Position numbers and translations under genes: made by a program
Assembly: GCA_028023455.1 (NCBI GenBank)
Contig: JAQFVV010000036.1
Coordinates: 7,189,576-7,253,575, forward strand
Source: Epiperipatus broadwayi
Taxonomy: Eukaryota > Onychophora > Udeonychophora > Euonychophora > Peripatidae
DNA length: 64,000 nt
Direction: 5' to 3'
Notes under the pieces: generated by a model
The model's database searches: none
What the model saw: the letters and a program-made list of their open reading frames with translations, nothing else
Told to the model about the DNA's origin: nothing
Shown: piece after piece, positions 23,940 to 36,704 of the stretch
Numbering within the stretch: position 1 is the first letter of the stretch
How the letters are laid out: every line of letters starts with the position of its first letter

Positions 23940-26170
23940 TAAATTGTAACAAGATATTATAAAAAGAATAAAAGAAACATAAATGACATATTTTGAAAAA
24001 TATTGGAAATTTTATAAAGTGGTATGAAAATAAAAATAATGATGACAAAAGAAAATATAACTGACTTGTAAAGGGAAGCTTTAGAAGAAAACGTGTTAAA
24101 TATAAAACAATACTTTGACATTAGAAAGGTGTTTAGGCATTGAAAATATATACTTTTACTTAAAAGAGTGATGACATCATAAAATGTGGAAAAGAATTGT
24201 ACAAAGAATTATGTAGTAACAGAATATAAAAAAACCATGCAACTACAAATAAAATATGTTTGAGAATTAAACAGTTTAAATCAAGAGGTAGGATATGCCA
24301 TTAAATCTAGGAAAAATGGGAAAGCTCCATAAAATTATGAAATTATTATGTTTTTAAAATAGCAAATGAAAAAATACAGGAATAATTGATATTAAATAAT
24401 TAAAATATATCAGATGATTGGAAGAATGTAATAATATTAAGAAGATTGTAAAAATTGTACATGTATTTCTTTCTCAGTTCTATGCAAGATGTTTACTATG
24501 ATTATCACAACTCATTTACTGAAAAATCTGGTCTCAATTGAACTCAAAAATAAGTTCTATTTATAAAAGATTAAAACATAAAAGATCATATATAAATATT
24601 AAGAGAAGTCATAGAAGGTTTTGATGAGTATGATAATTTGTTTTTGATTTAATTGATTATGAAAAAGGATTTAATTTTATAAGCAATTTAGCAATAATTA
24701 TGGAACATCATAACATAGAACCAGGATATTACCAAACTCTAAAAAATAATTATCAAAATGGAATGATACATGATATTACTATGAAGATTAACATTGATAA
24801 GGGTATGCATCATCATAATTCTTTATATTTCCAAAACCTTTTGAAGCACTATTAATTAAAAGTATTGCGTGGATTGAAATAAAAGACTAAGGAAACAAAA
24901 GTACATAAAAGTTACTTCAATAATCTGGATTTTGAAAATATAGGGTTTTTTTCACAAATAGTGTTTATACATGTTATTAGATGAAATCAGTAAAGTGGGA
25001 GAAAAGACAAATTCTAAAAAACAAAAATAATGTTCAGTGGTTTTCAAAAATCAAAAAGATTTATAGTACTGAATTAGAAATTAATAATTATAAATAGCAT
25101 GGTCAGATTATTAATATAAATCAGAACAATAGCAAAAAGTACTTGAATAATTTATTACTTGGGAATTCATAAAAAGTTTGGGCACCACAAGAGGCAGCTG
25201 GATGATAATAAATGAACCTTAAGGTTCCAAATTTACCTGTACCACTATATTAAACTATGAGGGCAAATAATATTGATCAGGAATCCATACATAACATGAG
25301 CACCAGAAGAAAAATCATCAAAGGGTTTATAAAAAAGAAGTTCTAGCATTAAAGGTGGGTTGCAATCATGTGACATTCAGTTCTAGAATGTGTCTCTCTA
25401 CTATTGCAATGGTAAAAAGTAATTGAGTGATATATGGGTCAGAAATTGATCTCTGTATGTGACAGATCTGGACCATAATCTCATGGAACTTGAACCCTAG
25501 ACTCTGCCTCTTATCACTGCACCCAACAAATGTTGGGCAAAAATGAATAAATAGTTTATTGCCCAGGAGTTTGTAAAACGTTTAAGTGACAGAGCTGTAC
25601 CATGATCTCACAGAACTTGAGTTTCAGTCAGTCCTACTGTATCCAAGAATGGAAGGCATTAAAATAGTGAATAATGATGATAATAGAATTAAATTGGGGT
25701 GAAATAATAATAATAATGGAAATCATTCTATATGCTTGAAAAGAAAAGCTTTTACTAAAGGTGTGCTACTGATGGTTATTTCTGAATCTCAGATTCAGAT
25801 ACATGATAGAAAAACAATACAGAATCTTCAGGCCATGTGGCAATGTGAGAAAAAATATATATTGAAATTATCAAAAAGGATTGGTAACAAAATGCGTGGA
25901 TAAAATTTTACAATTCTTGCTAACACCATTGAAAGAATTGAAAGGGTAAAACAAATAGATTGGTCGTATAACTAGATGAGATGATAACAAAGAAATAATA
26001 AAAGTCTTAAATCCAATAACAAGATATTGGTTAAAACAACTAAGAGGAACATGTAAAATGGATATAGAAGAAATTTGATAAAGTGATTTGGAGTAAATGA
26101 CTGGATCAGAGAAATTGGATTAAATATGAAGAGACCAGCCTTTAATTGATTGATAATAGTTAAAAATTAT
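23940..26170 (+). mobile_element. LINE-A copy 4, very old
   Basis: The full LINE-A coding order can be followed, but almost every line has substitutions and indels. Recognisable points: the connector with NGKAP-like text near 24312-24330, the first RT block as LIDYEKG (near 24648-24668), HHNIEPGYY (near 24709-24735), the GVRQG region as DKGMHHHNS (near 24798), the YxxxGQIINI block near 25090-25115, and the C-terminal RRDDNKEIIKVL-like part near 25975-26010. It ends in a duplication-free AT-rich region. No ORF longer than about 60 codons remains. Clearly the oldest copy in the window. Confidence 0.7.
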
Positions 26171-26504
26171 GAAATGCAAACAAATCTGTTATGATTATCA
26201 AGTATTTGTGAATTTAAGAGAAAGTGGTGGTTTAGTCTCTTACAATAATAATATATAAAACAATTTATATTCATACAGATAATTTAAAACAGGAAGATGT
26301 TTTACTGTCAAATGTTATCAAAAGAAGATAAATTCAATAAAACAAATCAACTCTTGCCTTTTTTACTATTATATCATTGTTCTGTTGATAATCAGGTTCT
26401 TTTTGTACATATTTTCATTATCACTTTTATGCTTTCAAAAACAAATTGCTTTATTTTTTTTGATATCCTTGTTCTATTTATCTCAATGTATAATAATATT
26501 TGCT

Positions 26505-27092
26505 TCGCTCATCATCATCATCAACCATTATTAATCCACTGCAGGAGAAGGTCTCTCCAAGTTCAATCCATCTTCTCCAATCTTTAGCTTCTCTTCTCCA
26601 TATCACCCCTGCACACTTTCTTATTTCATCTATCCATCTCACATGCAGTCTCTTTCTGGGTATTTTACAATCTTTTGGAAGGCAGTTTAAAATTTCAATT
26701 GCCCATTTACTATCATCTCTTTTAGCAATATGTCCAGCCCAACTCCAGTCTTTTAATTTTTTCAATGAGGTCAGTAACACCTGCTTGTTTTCTTGCCCAT
26801 ATATTGCATTTTTGATCTCTTCTTGTTACTCCTAACATGCATATCTCCATACTTTTTTGAGTGGTCTGAAGTCTCTGTATTGCTCTTCTATTAAGCATCC
26901 ACATCTCAGATCCATAAGTAAGAACTGATAAAACACATTTATTAAAAATCTTTCTTTTCAAATACATAGGCATATTTCCTTTTAGTATAAAGTTATTTCT
27001 ACCAAAAGCACCCCCACCTAGTTTAATTCTAAGATTAAGTTCATCCATTATGTTTTCATTTGTATTAATAATCTGACCAATGTATCTGTAGC
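26505..27092 (-). mobile_element. LINE-A copy 5, 3' part
   Basis: A 5'-truncated reverse-strand copy covering the RT thumb and C-terminus. Reading from 27048: LRIKLGGGAFGRNNFILKG, MPMYLKRKIFNKC, LTYGSEMW, LNRRAIQRLQTTQKSMEIC, MLGVTRR. After one frameshift near 26760, LKDWSWAGHIAKRDDSKW, then IPRKRLHVRWIDEIRK and RREAKDWRRWIELGE. The 3' tail is a short GAT/ATG microsatellite (the TCATCATCATCATCAA at 26508-26523), typical for RTE-type LINEs. Only one frameshift separates two long open runs, so this is one of the youngest copies. No catalytic block is included. Confidence 0.88.
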
Positions 27093-27094
27093 TA

Positions 27095-27950
27095 AAACTC
27101 TTTCTCAGTGTTCTTGAACTTCATTTCAATACATTCCACTTTCAAATTCTACTCAACCACCCTTTTATGCTGCAGTGTATGCCAATCCTTTTCTCCATAT
27201 AATATTAACTTCTTCAAACATACCATTAATAAATATCCTTTCATTTATCAGAAAGTTAAATTTTAGTCCTTTTTATTTATTTCTTTGACTTCATAATATT
27301 ATTTTTTAAATAGTAAGATCATACTGCTAAACATTATAAAAGGTACATTTATACTTTTTAATATTCTCGACAGTAGAGTTAACTTTTGTATGGAAGCATT
27401 ATATACAGAGGCACTGAAATAATTTTAGGCCATGCACTTGTGAATGGTAATTCAAGGATAAATATACAAACAACTCAATTTAATCTGAAATCTTTATATA
27501 TCTAGCCAGATACCCATTTACCAATCTCTAATAAAGACACAAAGCTGGCTATCAGCAATCATACCTCAGAAAAATGCCACTACAAAAAGTAAAACATGCA
27601 GTCAGGGCTATAAAGTAGGAGATTAGGAAAGGGCATATATAATTAAAAGACAATCCATTCCCAGGTAAAACAGATAAAGGGGGAATAGGTATAATAAGTT
27701 TAAGCAGGAAATAAACAGCTTAAAATTTCTAGTGGTAAAATTATGGAAACTAAATTGAGATTAAGTTTTCCTCATATAAATTATTTCCGCCTAGAATATG
27801 AACTTCATTAACTTCAAAAATATAAAAACTGATACAAAAGTGACATGTCAAAAGCAGCCCTATATACATAATAGAATTCAAGGGCAATGAACTGTTATTG
27901 CTATAAGAAGAAAATATAAATAATAGAGACAAGTTTAAATAGAGGTTCCC
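27095..27950. other. No gene recognised
   Basis: AT-rich DNA between a LINE-A fragment and a Gypsy-like fossil. It may include worn 5' sequence of the latter, but I see no gag or protease motif. Confidence 0.4.
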
Positions 27951-27959
27951 TTCAATAAT

Positions 27960-30230
27960 TTCAGCCCAAATTTCTAGTAACCTTATAGGCAGGAAAAATT
28001 TGAAAAGCTAGACTATATTGTTATTACTATCCAATAGGATGAAAGGCATATCTGGATGCATTTCAAAACCTCTTGAAATGTTAACAAAGGTGCATGGTAC
28101 TGTAAAGGTTTAATGGGCTTGCCTTATGATGATATGGTTCGACTGATTGTGTTGAGACCACAAGTTGGAAGAAAAAACAATCATTTCTAAAAAAAGGAAT
28201 GGTAGAGTAATTGCTCATTTAGAGTGAGCTAAACTCTTTATTCTATTTATTAAGCAAAACCAGGATTTGTGGAAGCTGCAAATGCTTTCTAAATAAGACT
28301 TTGATTGATAAAAAGCTACCCACTAAATTATTCATGAAAATAGATCTAGGAAATACACATTTCAAAATTCCAGTGGATTCTGAATTGGCAAAAAGATAGG
28401 CAATAATAACTCACAAAGGATTGTTTAAAGTCATGGGATTGATTTTTGAGATTTGTAGATCCAGTTTTATTTCAATACGTTGTGGATAAGTTGGTGGCTG
28501 ATATTCTGTGAACTTTATTTTATTTGTTGATTTCTTCCTAGTAGAGAAATTATTGTAAAATATACATAGAATCTCCATTAGTTAAGAAAAAGGTATTTAA
28601 AACTACATAAATGGAATTTCTTGAACTCATAATTAATATTATGGGAATATACTCACAAAGAGTGATGGTTGTCTTAGTGAGAGTTGATTTAGAATCCTAA
28701 ACCAGCATTCAAAATTCTTGGCTTTCATTTAGACAACAGATCTTGGAAATTTATGATATGAATAAAAACATGATTAGTATAAAATGCATCAGGATGTATT
28801 AGCCCATAGCATCAAAAATATGCTGAGAAACAAATAGATTTGTTATCAAGATCTCTTTGAAAATAAATATTATTTACATATATTTCTGCAATTTATAACA
28901 TCGATAATCTACTGCATAGGGAATCTAAAGATTTCATGCTGTATGTTTGTAATTTGAAGTCAGTGAGTAGTGTGTGAAGGTATTTAATATTCACACTTTC
29001 AGATATAAGTACTTTGGACTGGCTTGGATATATAGATAGACAAGTAAAGTTAAGAGTAGTTACCACTCTTTTCTTGTTAAATCGTTGTCCCAATATTTAT
29101 GATCTGATTGGCTATTAATAATCACAAGCGCTGAGAGACTTGCACTCTCTCGTAAGTTAATTTCAAGATCTCTAACTAAAATCCAAGTGTAATTATGCTT
29201 AAGTAGATGAGACCTTGATATTGTGTCATGCATAATAAAATTTCACAAATTATATATGGATGAAAATTTCACTATTCATGTTGACTTTAAGTCATAGCTG
29301 AAGATTGGGCATTGAAAAGAGTCTTCCATGATAGATTTTATACAGAAAATAGTAAACTGATTTAATCTAATGCTTACTTATAACTTAAGAGTTACAAGGT
29401 AAAGAATTTTATTACACAGATGTATTCTGCTTATTATCTATATATACAGACAACTGGATTAGGGTTATGACCAAGTCTTATATTGATAAGGGAGGTACTA
29501 ACTAAAAAAAAAAGCAATAAATATAAATGTTGAATTGGGAAAATGCCATTTAATTACAAAAAATCCTTTATTTTTGGGTCATTAATGATTATGTTTACCA
29601 AAGACTACAACAAGTTCTAAATGTTTATTGGAGTTACTTGCAAATTGTAAAAATCCCAGTTATATAAGTGATGGTTGAGATAGCAATGACATATAATGCA
29701 GAGTATAAAAATTTTGGCAGTGGCTACCTATTTGAATAAAATAGCAGAAAAATTCATGTCCCAAGCATGACCAGAAAGCTGTGATATCAGAGAAGGAAAT
29801 AAAATATAAAATCTGATAGATTTTTAAGTGATTGAAGATTTAAGCATCTTCCACCTAGGTCTTCATGATAAGTGAAGAACCTGGGAACGTTATTGGACTA
29901 TGCACAGAGTATCTCAAGAAAAATTATGACAATGGAATTGCTCTTAACCTGTGGACAATTTAATAAATTTCCATCTAGAGGACAGTAAACAGCAATGAAT
30001 GGTATTGGAAAACAAAAAAACATATCATTAAAGGTGATAGGAAGTTGAAGTGTAAAAAAACATGGACATTATTAGCTCTGTACTTCATGTCTTACATCTG
30101 TCCAAGGTAAATCACATGCAGAATTATTAACAGGTGCAAGCTGAAGATGAAATTAATTTCATTCATATCAAGATGAGTAAATAGGAAATATATCCAATAC
30201 AAGAAATAAACAAATAAAGAGGATAGAGTT
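27960..30230 (+). pseudogene. Gypsy-like LTR retrotransposon fossil (pol remnants)
   Basis: The best piece is 28337-28545, which reads KIDLGNTHFKIPVDSELAKR, then AIITHKGLFKVMG, then (frameshifted) FQYVVDKLVADIL and FVDFFLV. This follows the Gypsy RT order: D-L-x-x-A-Y-x-Q-I-P, T-H-x-G-L-F, the AIFQ-x-x-M-D segment, and YLDDI. The catalytic YLDD box has become FVDF. Just downstream, MEFLELIINIMGIYSQ (about 28611-28655) matches the VEFLGH-type block after the catalytic box. Later text to about 30200 is compatible with RNase H and integrase but is too decayed to prove. No LTRs were found. Confidence 0.55.
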
Positions 30231-30254
30231 CTGAGTAGAACGTATAATGGGAAA

Positions 30255-30504
30255 TAAATAGAGTTTTGCAATGATAAAAGTTGTAATGGAAAATTACCTG
30301 TTTATTTAGAAACTACAAGAGGGCAGCTTATCAGATGGTAGTTAAAACCAGTCCATATTCATAAAAATTGAGAATTCGGTAAATAGAGTTTTGCAATGAT
30401 AAAAGTTGTAATGGAAAATTACCTGTTTATTTAGAAACTACAAGAGGGCAACTTATCAGATGGTAGTTAAAACCAGTCCATATTCATAAAAATTGAGAAT
30501 TCGG
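30255..30504. repeat. 125-bp tandem duplication
   Basis: A unit starting at AGAGTTTTGCAATGATAAA (near 30260) recurs at about 30385 with only one or two differences (GGGCAGCTT versus GGGCAACTT) up to GAGAATTCGG. The near-identity contrasts with the decay around it. Recent slippage, unequal exchange or an assembly artefact. Confidence 0.85.
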
Positions 30505-30509
30505 ACAAG

Positions 30510-31230
30510 TACAAATCACTGGGCCAAAACAGGCAAGAGATCATAAACAGAAATGAATATAAAGCCTATTATGATAGACAATTGAATATCACAGAATCAA
30601 GATATCTTAACAATAGTAAAATCAGAATCAATAACCACAGATAAAGACCATTACAAAGCCAAGAGATCTTGATATAAAGTGAATTCATGACTGCCATAAA
30701 TCAAGCTAGCAACTTTATGAGCCATGAGCCATGAATCAAGCTAGAAACAGCAGGAAAATAGTAATCACAAGCATATCGAAGTCCTAAATAGACCAATGAC
30801 ATAAAATCAAAGACCAGCAAGTCACCAAAACGAAAAACCTACAGAAAGAGGGAAGGTTGCAAGCATCTTTAAGATTAGCAGACAACATAGTCCACTAATA
30901 AAAACTCTAAAATGGAATATAATTTATTACCTTAAATAATTTAACCTAGTGTATAAGTTCCCAGTTGGAGTTCAAAGAACAGTAATGTTTCTTGCCATCA
31001 TTATGTAACTTGATTGTTGGGGGGGGGGGCAAGATACAGTGCAGTTTATGCAATAGTTAAGTTCCATCTGACTCATATGCTTTGGTCTTTCTTTCTATCT
31101 TACAATATGCAGAACAGGTAAATAAGTGTTTGGATTCTATGGATCCACTTTCAAAGCACTGATTCAATTTCTCCCATTGAGAATTAAGTAATTATATGAT
31201 TATATGTGTTTGCATTTATCTTATACGCAA
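30510..31230. other. No gene recognised
   Basis: AT-rich sequence with a G-homopolymer (about 31019-31029). No coding signal. Confidence 0.45.
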
Positions 31231-31245
31231 AACAATCTTAGATCA

Positions 31246-31347
31246 GTCAAGCATTGGTGGTCGAGAGGTCAGCGATAGCTGCTTTACAAGCAGTTGTCCC
31301 GGGTTAGCGGGTTCGCTTCCGGGCTGACGCTAGGACACATGAGAAAG
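31246..31347 (+). mobile_element. Val(UAC)-tRNA-derived short SINE, copy 1
   Basis: A ~100-bp retroposed tRNA-like sequence. It has an A-box/D-arm (TGGTCGAGAGGTCAGCG), an anticodon stem CTGC/GCAG with the seven-base loop TTTACAA (anticodon UAC, valine), and a B-box (GGTTCGCTTCC). The arms carry an insertion before the B-box, and the acceptor pairing (AGCATTG with TGACGCT) is imperfect, so it is not a working tRNA. Exact 13-bp direct repeats, CAATCTTAGATCA at 31233-31245 and 31348-31360, flank it and prove retroposition. The 3' end is GAGAAAG, only weakly A-rich. Confidence 0.85.
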
Positions 31348-31364
31348 CAATCTTAGATCAATAT

Positions 31365-32775
31365 AAATATATGGAATTAAACACTAGCTTCCTCATTAAA
31401 AGCCAAGTACAATATATATTGCTTTAACACATTTTCTAGATTAAAAATGGTCAGCTTTCTTCTTAAATATGCCATTGACTATTCTGAAAATAAAAAAGGT
31501 TTAACTGAGGAATGTTATTATTTATTTATTTAAACGAACCTAGAATAAAAATACTGTTTATGCAATCCAATTTATTGCAGATACTTCTTATCTGAAATTC
31601 CCCCCCCCCCTTATCATATTAACAAAAACCCCTTATCCTTAATTACTATTTCTACATAATTTTTCAAAAGTGCTCATAATTTCTTTATTTTTTACCCAAC
31701 TTTTTTTAAAAAAAAACTAAAACTATGAATTCTGCTTTTTTAAGACCACAATCTTTTCTGTTATTATATATATCATATAATTTCATCTCGTCTCTATTCT
31801 GAATAAATGTTCATTCTAATTTTTACATAATTACAATGAATCCCTGTCCAGTTTAATAGAATCTATATCAGCATGTAAAGATTCAAATGTTATTTTAATG
31901 CTAATTAACGATTTAATAATTTATTAGTAGCAATAAACAGACGAATCACCCTCCCCTCCACACACACACACACACACATTTTTTAAAAATTAAATTATTT
32001 GAACTATTTTCCTTCACTAATTTTCGGAAAATATTTGTAACTTTGAATTTATTTATGCTAGTAAGCAAAATCAATCTGATAATTATCGAATCCCAGATTG
32101 GATTGAATAAAGTTTTGAAAGTTATCCACTCCTTACTCTTACTAAAAGTTACATACCACACACACACACACACGACTCAGAGATTCATTTTTTATGTCTT
32201 TTATTGCTAGAATGTTATACGTGGCGTCAAAGTGGCTGCATATTAAAAAGAAAAAGACTTTACAAGATTGAATTTTTAAAAACAGCTGTAAGCAATTAAT
32301 TCTCAAGAACAGTAACTTTTCCTTGATTCTTATTATAATAATCGCTCTAAAAAATTATTTTCCTCCTAAAAAATAGATTTTAAAAGGTAGAAAACATAAA
32401 GGATAGAGAACATATTAATTTTCTTTCTCAAAGAGATTTAATCAAAAACTCCACGTGATGCCACCTGCGTGGCCATCTCGTTAAATCATCGATCTTAAAC
32501 CGTCAAACTAGATTATTGATTTCCCCTTCTTTAAAATATATTTTTATACATAAAAAACATTTAGTAAATATAGTGGAAAATAAATTGTAAATATTAAAAA
32601 TGACTTTCCGTTTTCCATATATGACAATTAATTATTAAATATTTGAATTCGGTATTAAAAAGTATTTTAAAATACTTTTTTTTTTTTAATTAATGAATTC
32701 ATTTTTATTAATATACAACTGAAAACATTATACACGATCAATTAGCCCGTTAAAATTAAGATTTATGCAAATTAA
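31365..32775. other. No gene recognised; CA and C-tract microsatellites
   Basis: AT-rich DNA with a C10 run near 31601 and CA repeats at about 31961-31978 and 32156-32173. The minus-strand frame between the CA repeats encodes low-complexity CVCV text at both ends and is a chance ORF. Confidence 0.5.
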
Positions 32776-32779
32776 GTCC

Positions 32780-33172
32780 AGTTTCTCGATCCATAGCCTT
32801 CCTTTCCTTATCATATTAACAAACGTCATTATTTCATCCATCCATCTCACACGTGACTTTTTTCTAGGACTTTTTCTACCTCCCGTGATTCAACTTTAAA
32901 CTTCAACTGATCATTTATTATCATCTCTTCTAGCAATATGTCCAGCCTAACTCCATTTCAGTTTCTGAATTATTTCAAGGATGTCAACAATGACTATTCT
33001 TTTACCCATATATTTTGTTTTCAATATCTTCTTGTTACTCATAATGCACATCTCTCCATAGTTAGTTCAGTGGTCTGAGGTCTTTGTATTGTTCTTTTGT
33101 TAACTAACAAGTTTCAAATCCATAATTAGGAATTAGTAAAATACCTTTATTTAAAACCTTTCTGAATATATA
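32780..33172 (-). mobile_element. LINE-A copy 6, 3' fragment
   Basis: Reverse-strand LINE-A C-terminus and 3' end. The DNA parallels 26530-26980 block by block (ATCTCTTCTAGCAATATGTC, TTACCCATATATT, CAGTGGTCTGAGGTCT), but all frames are broken. It ends against a TATATG/TG microsatellite at about 33168-33190. Confidence 0.82.
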
Positions 33173-33194
33173 TATATGTGTGTGTGTGGGTGTT

Positions 33195-35130
33195 GTAAAG
33201 ACATCCTAACTCAGTATAAGATTATCCTCAAATAATGGACTTGTCCTTATTACAATTTTAGCAGATTCAAATAAAACTGATCCATAAAATAACAAAAATA
33301 GAATAAATAACCAATGACATAATTATATTAATCACAAAGCTAGATCAACAAATTTGATTGTGGCCTTTGAGTATGAGGATCTTATTGAGGTTAATTTGAG
33401 AAGAAAAACAGACAATGGATGTTGATCCAACATTAGATCACTGTAAGATGTTGAACAACAGTACATATGCTATCCAATATTATACAAAAGTGAGGCATGT
33501 TCAGAATTAGAGCTGGAAGCTACTAGTTATAGTCATCACCATACCTGCCATAAGATAAGTCATTCATAAGCTGAAGTCTCAGAGTCCTAAAGGGAAGTCA
33601 CAGTATCTTTCCCAAACATTAGCTGTACCAATAAAAACTAAACTTGCATAGTTTGCAAACCCTAACTGAGGTGAATTATTGCTTCCAAATGTTGATATGT
33701 ATCCTGTGTATAAAATACTATGTAAAGTATGTGTTTTGAATTACATATATATATAATACATATCTTTGCATTTATTTTTAGAGTTGTGGGTTCTTCTTAT
33801 ATGACCCAGGAATATTACTCCCAGCCATACAACTGTATAAACATGGCAGAACTTCTGCAGTCACAACTGGATTTACTTACCCTCATGGGTTGTCCAGATC
33901 ATTGTCTCTAATTTGACAAAAAAAAAAAAGCTAACATTGTTAGTGTGTCAATTAAAAAAAATAAAACAAATACTTGTAGTTGCTATTTTTCTGTAAAGAA
34001 AGACTTTTTCTCTTTTCCATATGGGGGGTGTGTGTGTGTGTGAAAATGGTGAAAATCGGTTAACTGGAAGAATTCAATCCTGCCACCCAGAAAATTGCCA
34101 GATGTGTGAATCAAGTTCATTTCTTTATCGTGGCAAACCAAATCAAAATTAAAAATTAACAAATCTTATAAGAATTTTCGATTCTTTGATGCATGAAATC
34201 TTACATTCCTAGTCAATTCCTATATGTTCTTTTGATTTTAATACTGCAATATCTCTCCTGAAATTTATTTCAGTTCAAGATCTCTAACAATATTACAGAG
34301 GTGCACTTTTGACCCCCATGTTTAGGTGAAGTAGGAAAAGATTAGAAGTTTTGTCATAAAATTCAGAAATCTAGCACTGAGCGATGATTTCAAGAATTGT
34401 TTAAATGAAGCTCTAAGAAATCATTTCATTTATGAAGTAAATGAAATGAAAGATCACAGTTTTGGGAGGTTACTGGACCCAAATAATACTTTTGATTTGG
34501 TGATCTCCTAGGTACCACTAGCTGAATTACAGCAATTCAGGCTTCTGCATTCAAGAAAATAGAACTTTATTTAAAAAAATTTTAGTTAGAAAATTGGGTC
34601 AAATGAATATAAGACTGACAGGATTATGACCTTAAATATTTTTTATCACCTTTCTTAAATATCAGTTTTAAAAAGTAATCAAAATGGTTTTATTGTTTGA
34701 GAATTCAGAAGCAGCTTGAGAACAGGAAGTGTTAGCTCAGAAGGAGCTTGAAAACAGGAAGTGCGAGTCCTGGAATTAATATGAGGAGCTTTGTTTTCAG
34801 CCTGATGTTCAACCACTACATTAAAATGTGCATAGCATAAATAATTGGGTAGCTTTATTCATTGAAAGTTCATGAAAAGTTATGATTGCCAGAAATGGCA
34901 GCAATGAAAATCCCAAGGATTTCACCTTTCAGAGGTTGACACTTACACACAGGGCTTAACCTTGCTATTGCATTTTTCCAACCAACAATTTGACACTAAG
35001 TATACAGCTCTATCAACATTTTTTTACTTTTTCATATGCTTCTTTTAAAATGTCAGTAGGAATTTCCAGCAGTTTTTGCTTCTTCACAGATGTAATTGAG
35101 TCTCAACTTTACATTTAAAATACTTGGCAA
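33195..35130. other. No gene recognised
   Basis: AT-rich DNA. A ~33-bp imperfect tandem repeat lies at about 34707-34770 (AGCTTGAGAACAGGAAGTG and its second copy). A TG microsatellite lies near 34029-34041. The open frame at 33729-33911 carries no domain. Confidence 0.45.
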
Positions 35131-35132
35131 TT

Positions 35133-35490
35133 CTGATAAAACAGGCAAAACTCTCCATACGATTGTACCACTCAGTGTAAGCCAGAGTAATCAATGGATG
35201 CAAGAAGATTTGTGCATAAAATCCCTATCTAGTGCCTAATCATCAAATATCCCCAGACTAGTTTCTAGCTTGTGGTGGTTTTCATCAGTGAGGAGCCACA
35301 AACTAGTGACTAGCCTAGGAATATTGGATGAGTAGTCAGTAGATAGGTATTGTATGTACAAACCTTCTTGCATCCATTGATTACTCTGGCATGCACTGAC
35401 TGGCACTACTGTAGGCAGAGTTTTGCCTGTTTTACTGCTTTAGCAAGCATAAGAAATGGTGATCATGTGATGTTTAGTGGTTCAATTAAG
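35133..35490. repeat. Hammerhead-family repeat, copy H3
   Basis: A foldback of two partial units. The minus-strand unit runs from about 35295 to 35133 (hammerhead, then the 3' arm ending in CCTGTTTT). The plus-strand unit from about 35295 to 35490 begins within a damaged hammerhead (GCCACAAACTAG, then CTAGCCTAGGAATATTGG) and continues into GAGTTTTGCCTGTTTTA and the outer GGTGATCATGTGATGTTTAG motif. The two arms could form a hairpin of about 140 bp per arm. Confidence 0.82.
35250..35294 (-). ncRNA. Hammerhead motif HHR2 (stem II expanded)
   Basis: On the minus strand: UCCUCA, core CUGAUGA, a 16-nt stem II region longer than in HHR1 by three bases and poorly paired, then GAAA, CUAGUC and UGGGGA. 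Stem I (UCCUCA with UGGGGA) pairs at all six positions with one G·U. Core triplets are intact, but the stem II insertion probably disables it. Confidence 0.7.
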
Positions 35491-35522
35491 ATAATGCAGT
35501 AATTTTAGTGATGACTTTGTTT

Positions 35523-35780
35523 TTTAAAACAGGCAAAACTCTCCATACATTAGTGCCACTCAGTGGAAGCCAGAGTAATCACTGGATGACAGAAGACTTG
35601 TGCATAAAATCCCTATCTAGTGCCTATGTATTCAATATCCCTAGACTAGTATCTAACTTGTGGCTTTCATCAGTGAGGAGCCTTGGACCTAAGAGCACTG
35701 CACCTAGATCTCAGAGTTTTGCCCATTTTAATAACAAGTGTGGGCAAGTATAAGATATGGTGATCATGTGACTTTGTTTT
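35523..35780. repeat. Hammerhead-family repeat, copy H4
   Basis: Minus-strand unit from about 35725 to 35523, containing the hammerhead HHR3 and the 3' arm, joined at about 35727 to a short plus-strand 3' arm (GAGTTTTGCCCATTTTAATAAC and GGTGATCATGTGAC). It lies about 35 bp downstream of copy H3, so the pair may be one locus that was rearranged. The plus-strand frame 35508-35753 crossing it is a chance ORF. Confidence 0.8.
35638..35679 (-). ncRNA. Hammerhead motif HHR3 (core mutated)
   Basis: Same layout as HHR1: UCCUCA, CUGAUGA, stem II AGCCACAAGUU, then GAUA in place of GAAA, CUAGUC and UAGGGA. The change within the invariant GAAA predicts an inactive ribozyme. Confidence 0.7.
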
Positions 35781-36374
35781 TTGTAGGATTTTTCTTTTAA
35801 ACCTTTCTTATATGCCTCTTTTTAATAATGACTCCATATTTTCTTGTTTGAAATAAGATTTTCCCCCCAATACCATCATGATTATCACTTTTGGCCATTC
35901 TCAATCCACTGCAAGATGAAGGTCTCTCCAAAATTCAATCTATCTTCTTTTATCTCTACCTCTGTTCTCCATATCATCCCAGCACACTTTCTTATTTCAT
36001 CTATCTCACATGTGGTCTCTTTCTTGGTCTTTCACAATCTCTGGGAATCCAGTTTAAGATTCAACTGTCCATCTATTATCATCTCTTCTAGCAATAGTTC
36101 AAACCCAACTCCATTTCTGTCTGTTCACTGTTTCAATGATATCAATAACATCTGTTCATTATTTTACCCATGTATTTCATTTTTGATTTCTTCTTGTTAC
36201 TCCTAACACACACCTCTCTATATTTCTTTGAGTGTGGTCTGAAGTATCAAATCTGTAAGTAAGAACTGGTAACACACATTTAGCTAAAACCTTCCTTTTC
36301 AAAGACAGAAGTATATTTCCTTTTAATATTAAGTTATTTTTTCCAAAAGTAATTCAATTAAGTTTAATTCTTTC

Positions 36375-36704
36375 CATCTGTAGTAATAATCTGACCAAAA
36401 TATTTGTAGTTGTTAACATCTTCTAACTCACCATTATCAATCTTTATTTTCTTAATCCATTGAACATTACTTTAGTCCTTTTAACATTTATCTTTAATCC
36501 TACTTTTTTACCTTCATATGATAACTCTTGCAACATTTCCATCTGTAGTAATAATCTGACCAAAATATTTGTAGTTGTTAACATCTTCTAACTCACCATT
36601 ATCAATCTTTATTTTCTTAATCCATTGAACATTACTTTAGTCCTTTTAACATTTATCTTTAATCCTACTTTTTTACCTTCATATGATAACTCTTGCAACA
36701 TTTC
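36375..36704. repeat. 165-bp tandem duplication inside LINE-A copy 7
   Basis: The segment beginning CATCTGTAGTAATAATCTGA at 36375 is repeated from 36540 without a visible difference, ending at AACATTTCC. Two identical copies inside an old, damaged LINE mean the duplication happened much later than the LINE insertion, or is an assembly error. Confidence 0.9.

Noticed and set aside
26500-26835. Plus-strand 111-codon frame
   Set aside because: Shadow of the LINE-A C-terminus encoded on the minus strand.
31246-31347. Functional tRNA-Val gene
   Set aside because: The acceptor stem is mismatched, a block is inserted before the T-arm, and target-site duplications show a retroposed copy.
31946-32173. 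75-codon frame with CVCVW ends
   Set aside because: Both ends are translated CA microsatellites.
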